Assembly (NCBI GenBank): GCA_016722075.1
Contig: JADKGW010000001.1
Coordinates: 372,001-436,000 of the forward strand
Origin: Candidatus Kouleothrix ribensis
GTDB lineage: Bacteria; Chloroflexota; Chloroflexia; Chloroflexales; Roseiflexaceae
DNA length: 64,000 bases
Direction of reading: 5' to 3'
Made by a program: the position numbers and the translations under genes. The notes under the pieces are model-generated. The model was given only the letters and a program-made list of their open reading frames with translations, was not told the DNA's origin and did not search any database. The number at the start of each line of letters is the position of its first letter. Positions within the stretch are counted from its first letter, which is position 1. Below, piece after piece: positions 61,384 to 64,000 of the stretch.

Positions 61384-62813
61384 ATGCACATCAAGGATAA
61401 AGTTAAAAGGAAGCTCTTGTGGCATCATGTGAGATATACGCTATCAATAGTGTCACAGGAGCTTCCCCATGTCGACCATACCACAGGTCAGCCAGGCCAT
61501 GCAAGAACTGCTCACCAGCGCCGCAGAAGCCGCCGACGCCAAACTGCACTACACCAAGCGCCCTGACCGTGCCAAGTTTACCGCCGCCACCCTCACCCAA
61601 ACGCTGGTGCTGGGCTTTCTGGCCCATCCGGATGCCCGTGTCGAGCAACTGGCCCAGAGTGCCGCCCGCGTCGGTGTCGCTGTCGCGCCGCAGGCGGTTG
61701 ACCAGCGCTTTACCCTGGCCACGGCGGCGTTGTTGCAAGACATTGTGCGCAGCAGTATGCACACCCTGATCGCCGCTGACGGGGTCGCCATCCCCCTCCT
61801 GCAGCGCTTCACGGGCGTGCGTGTGCACGACAGCACCACGATTGTGCTCCCTGATGCCTTGGCCGAGCACTGGCGCGGCTGTGGTGGCGCCAGTGAGGTA
61901 CATACCTCGGCCGCGCTCAAGTGTGGTGTCCAGCTCGATCTGCTCACTGGGGCATTGTGCGGGCTTGATCTGGCGGATGGTCGCGCCTCCGACCATTGCT
62001 TGGGCGTCCAGCATGCCGCGCTGCCCACGGGCAGCTTGCGCTTGGCCGACTTGGGCTTTTATGACCTGGGCGTGTTGGCCGCGCTGAGTGCGCAACAGGT
62101 CTATTGGCTCTCGAAACTGGAGCCGACCGCGCTGATTACCGACGCGACAGGGCGCAGCCGTTCCTTGCTGGCATTTGTGCAGACGCTGGGCGAGGTTGCG
62201 CAGTGGGAAGGGTCGGTTTGGGTTGGTCAAGGCCAGCGCCTGTCGGCGCGGCTGCTCGTACAACGGGTGCCGCAGGAAGTGGCCGATGGGCGGCGGCGGC
62301 GCATCCGCAAGACCGCCCGTGACAAGGGTGTCACCCCGAGTGCGGCGGCGTTGGCGCTGGCAGAGTGGACGATCTTGATGACCAACATTCCGCCCGAGAA
62401 GCTGTCGCTGGCTGAGGCACTGGTGCTGGCGAAGGTGCGCTGGCAAATCGAGTTGCTGTTCAAATTGTGGAAGTCGCACGGCCAGATCGATCAGTGGCGC
62501 ACGAGCAAGCCGGCGCGGATTTTGTGTGAAGTGTACGCCAAGCTGCTCTCGATGGTGGTGCAGCACTGGGCACTGGTGGTCGGGTGCTGGGAGTTCCCCG
62601 ACCGCTCTTTGGTCAAGGCGGCGCAGGTCGTGCGCGATCATGCGCCAGAACTGGCAAGTGCGCGCGCACGAGTGGAGCGCCTCACGGAAGTACTGGAGAC
62701 CATGCAGCAGGTTTTGGCCCGCACGGCACGCATGAATACACGCAAAAAGCATCCGAATACCTACCAACTCTTACTCACCTTGACAACCGAGCCGGCACAA
62801 GCTTGATGTGTAT
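61384..62813 (+). mobile_element. Intact 1430-bp IS4-type insertion sequence
   Basis: The ends are ATGCACATCAAGG on the left and, in reverse, ATACACATCAAGC on the right: an imperfect inverted repeat of about 13 bp. It has one full-length transposase gene. The flanking 23-bp direct repeat is a palindrome different from that at the other copy (3545-4590), so the flanks come from the target. The outer flanks join to a perfect rho-independent terminator, which the insertion has split. Confidence 0.92.
61469..62806 (+). CDS. IS4-type DDE transposase
   Basis: The 445-residue protein cuts and joins the IS ends. Catalytic features are visible: first Asp in VRVHDSTTIVL, second Asp in LRLADLGFYDLG and the catalytic Glu in VRWQIELLFKLWKSHGQI, which fits the IS4 family WxxExxFxxxK pattern (the usual Y(2)R(3)E(6)K has Lys retained). 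The N-terminal 95 residues are a helical DNA-binding region (FTAATLTQTLVLGFLAHPDA). The frame is complete, with AGGAGC just before ATG 61469, so the element is probably active. The damaged copy at 3552-4542 has the same protein in fragments. Confidence 0.92.
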   Translation: MSTIPQVSQAMQELLTSAAEAADAKLHYTKRPDRAKFTAATLTQTLVLGFLAHPDARVEQLAQSAARVGVAVAPQAVDQRFTLATAALLQDIVRSSMHTLIAADGVAIPLLQRFTGVRVHDSTTIVLPDALAEHWRGCGGASEVHTSAALKCGVQLDLLTGALCGLDLADGRASDHCLGVQHAALPTGSLRLADLGFYDLGVLAALSAQQVYWLSKLEPTALITDATGRSRSLLAFVQTLGEVAQWEGSVWVGQGQRLSARLLVQRVPQEVADGRRRRIRKTARDKGVTPSAAALALAEWTILMTNIPPEKLSLAEALVLAKVRWQIELLFKLWKSHGQIDQWRTSKPARILCEVYAKLLSMVVQHWALVVGCWEFPDRSLVKAAQVVRDHAPELASARARVERLTEVLETMQQVLARTARMNTRKKHPNTYQLLLTLTTEPAQA

Positions 62814-62846
62814 GGGGGCTGCACCCCCATGGCCCCTGTTTTTTTA
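62814..62846 (+). terminator. Right copy of the 23-bp direct repeat, forming a split terminator
   Basis: 62814-62836 repeats 61361-61383 and is followed by TGTTTTTTT. Without the IS, the flanks CAGGGG(TTTT)CCATGGGGG and CCCCCATGGCCCCTG would pair into a long stem followed by T7, a textbook terminator for the delta-60 gene. Confidence 0.75.
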
Positions 62847-63197
62847 TGACTCCTGGCGGTATGTTATAGCACAACCGTGCGACAGCCAGTGTCACTCGCG
62901 CGGCATTCTTGCCCAGCGCATTTTCATGTGACCTATTTGTGCATTATGCTGTCACCAATCTCGTATCATATCGTTGGCGCGCGTATCTGCGCACCGCAAC
63001 GCGCAAACACGTGCGCCAGAAAAGGAACAGACCAGGCTGCTGCAGCCTCAAACGCCTCAGGCCCGCCGCGCGGCGCCTGCGCCTGAGCGCCCGACTGATT
63101 TCTACTAGGTGCTGCCGGCGGGCGAGTACCCCCAGCGCTTGACCGTGCGGCAGCGCTATGCCATAATGACACGGCTTTGCCGTAGAAAGAAGCCGTG
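62847..63197. other. Gene-free interval after the IS
   Basis: No gene is supported; short frames on both strands lack ribosome sites. CATAAT at 63161-63166 lies in a good position for a -10 box of the following gene. Otherwise nothing is recognisable. Confidence 0.45.
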
Positions 63198-63704
63198 ATG
63201 CGCGCGTACCTCGATATCGAAACAACCTTCAGCGGCGCGATCAGTGTGATCGGGATCTACCGGCCCGACCAGGGCACCACGCAGTTGGTCGGTGGTGGCG
63301 TGCGCGATTTGGCGCTGTACGCCGCGCTCGACGGCGTGCAGACGCTGGTTACGTTTAATGGCAGCACGTTCGATTTGCCGGTGATTCGTCGCCGGCTGTA
63401 CACCGATCTCAAGCGCGACTTCGAGCACTGCGACCTTCTGTATGTCTGCCGGCGCCGCGGCCTACGCGGTGGCTTGAAGAAGGTCGAAGAGCTGCTCGGC
63501 ATCGCCCGCGCGACGGCCGGGATCTCGGGGTGGGATGCGCCGCGGCTGTGGCAACGCTACGAGACCAATGGCGACCGTATGGCCTTGCAGACGCTGCTCG
63601 AGTACAACCGCGAGGATGTCGTCAATCTCGCGCTGCTCGAGCACCATCTAGGCCTCTCTGCTCCCGCGCCGGCCTGCGAGCTGGTGCGGCATGTGTTTGT
63701 GTAG
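63198..63704 (+). CDS. Ribonuclease H-like exonuclease domain protein (YprB/RNase_H_2 type)
   Basis: The 168-residue protein has the DEDD exonuclease pattern: AYLDIETTFSGAISVIGIYR (Asp and Glu of motif I), VTFNGSTFDLPVIRRRL (motif II Asp) and EYNREDVVNLALLEHHL (motif III). KKVEELLGIARATAGISGWD is also typical of the YprB family. In Bacillus YprB-like proteins lie near the YprA helicase; here no helicase is adjacent. It probably degrades or trims nucleic acid ends. The frame also has a GTG one codon upstream of ATG 63198. Confidence 0.85.
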   Translation: MRAYLDIETTFSGAISVIGIYRPDQGTTQLVGGGVRDLALYAALDGVQTLVTFNGSTFDLPVIRRRLYTDLKRDFEHCDLLYVCRRRGLRGGLKKVEELLGIARATAGISGWDAPRLWQRYETNGDRMALQTLLEYNREDVVNLALLEHHLGLSAPAPACELVRHVFV

Positions 63705-63773
63705 AAGGTTGTAGGTTCGCAAGCTCGAAAGTTTCCCGCCAACCTGGCAGTGGGCAGCAGGCAGTGATAGTAC

Positions 63774-63905
63774 CGACCGCAACCTGCAACCTGCAACCTG
63801 CCAACCTGCAACCTGCCAACCTGCAACCTGCAACCTGCCAACCTGCAACCTGCAACCTGCAACCTGCAACCTGCAACCTGCCAACCTGCAACCTGCCAAC
63901 CTGCA
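63774..63905. repeat. Heptamer/octamer tandem repeat (CAACCTG / CCAACCTG)
   Basis: About 17 tandem copies of CAACCTG, some extended to CCAACCTG, run right up to the kinase start region. All frames are open. A shorter relative lies at 31265-31341 before the GT4 gene and GGTTGGCAGG-type copies at 31105-31135. Confidence 0.92.
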
Positions 63906-63921
63906 GACAATAAACGATACA

Positions 63922-64000
63922 ATGCAACAGAAGATTCTCAATAATCGCTATGAACTCGAGCAGAAGATCGGCGAGGGCGGCATGGCGCGGGTGTACCGCG
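63922..64000 (+). CDS. Serine/threonine protein kinase (partial, 5' end only)
   Basis: Only 26 residues are visible before the window ends. They read MQQKILNNRYELEQKIGEGG and continue MARVYR, which is the start of a Hanks-type kinase: the NRYELEQKIGEGGMARVY glycine-rich loop binds ATP. Kinases of this kind in Chloroflexota are usually membrane-anchored sensors, but the rest is not seen. No ribosome site is clear because the repeat tract ends 16 bp upstream. Confidence 0.85.
   Translation, partial: MQQKILNNRYELEQKIGEGGMARVYR

Noticed and set aside
63774..63905. Repeat tract considered as a CRISPR array or coding region
   Set aside because: Heptamer/octamer units follow each other without unique spacers; open frames in all phases are a by-product of repetition.

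Overview
The window looks like chromosomal DNA from a high-GC Chloroflexota, most likely class Chloroflexia (Roseiflexus/Kouleothrix-like). This is inferred from strong G/C third-position bias, the mix of STAND/CHAT/BTAD regulators, delta-60 and Uma2 proteins, and abundant G-rich tandem repeats. Genus cannot be fixed from sequence alone. No rRNA, tRNA or CRISPR array was found.

Layout: 1-3253 carries a truncated B12-binding protein, an HDAC-family deacetylase, a DinB/ClbS-like protein and an MFS transporter. 3346-5155 is repeat-rich and holds a decayed IS4-type element with a 163-nt run containing no A or T, followed by rpiA. 6180-17401 is the most unusual region: a STAND NTPase with a transposase-like HTH, an AlkP-superfamily protein with lost metal ligands, two diverged sigma-70-like factors, a subtilisin-like (S8) protease, a TPR-CHAT (caspase-like) protein and a double zinc-finger anti-sigma-like protein. 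Next come a REC / degenerate GGDEF / glycosyltransferase-2 fusion and an M28-like peptidase.

22066-31092 is mostly housekeeping: a VOC protein, folP, a small membrane protein, dedA and rqcH, then gmk, yqeY-like, pgpH-like, ybeY and dgkA on one strand. 31342-35272 holds a GT4 glycosyltransferase and a tightly overlapping Uma2 / hypothetical / phospholipase D trio. 36203-40558 has uppP, a fabF-like synthase, a receiver lacking its phospho-acceptor Asp, and holB. 40704-44935 is a complete potABCD polyamine ABC transporter. 45141-48302 has GNAT, VanW, hemW (interrupted in frame by an octanucleotide minisatellite) and PspC.

48458-52648 encodes a large secreted multidomain alpha-amylase/pullulanase. 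53219-58438 has a nucleoside hydrolase and a BTAD/AfsR-type regulator whose 3' end has been rewritten by a 1168-bp IS insertion with an 8-bp target duplication. A divergent delta-60 repeat protein follows. 61384-62813 is an intact 1430-bp IS4-type element; like the decayed copy at 3545-4590 it is flanked by a 21-23 bp direct repeat of a palindrome, so both copies appear to have inserted into hairpins. The window closes with a YprB-type exonuclease domain protein, a heptamer/octamer repeat tract and the start of a Ser/Thr kinase.

The two strongest leads are the hairpin-targeting IS and the protease/sigma/STAND island at 6.2-17.4 kb.
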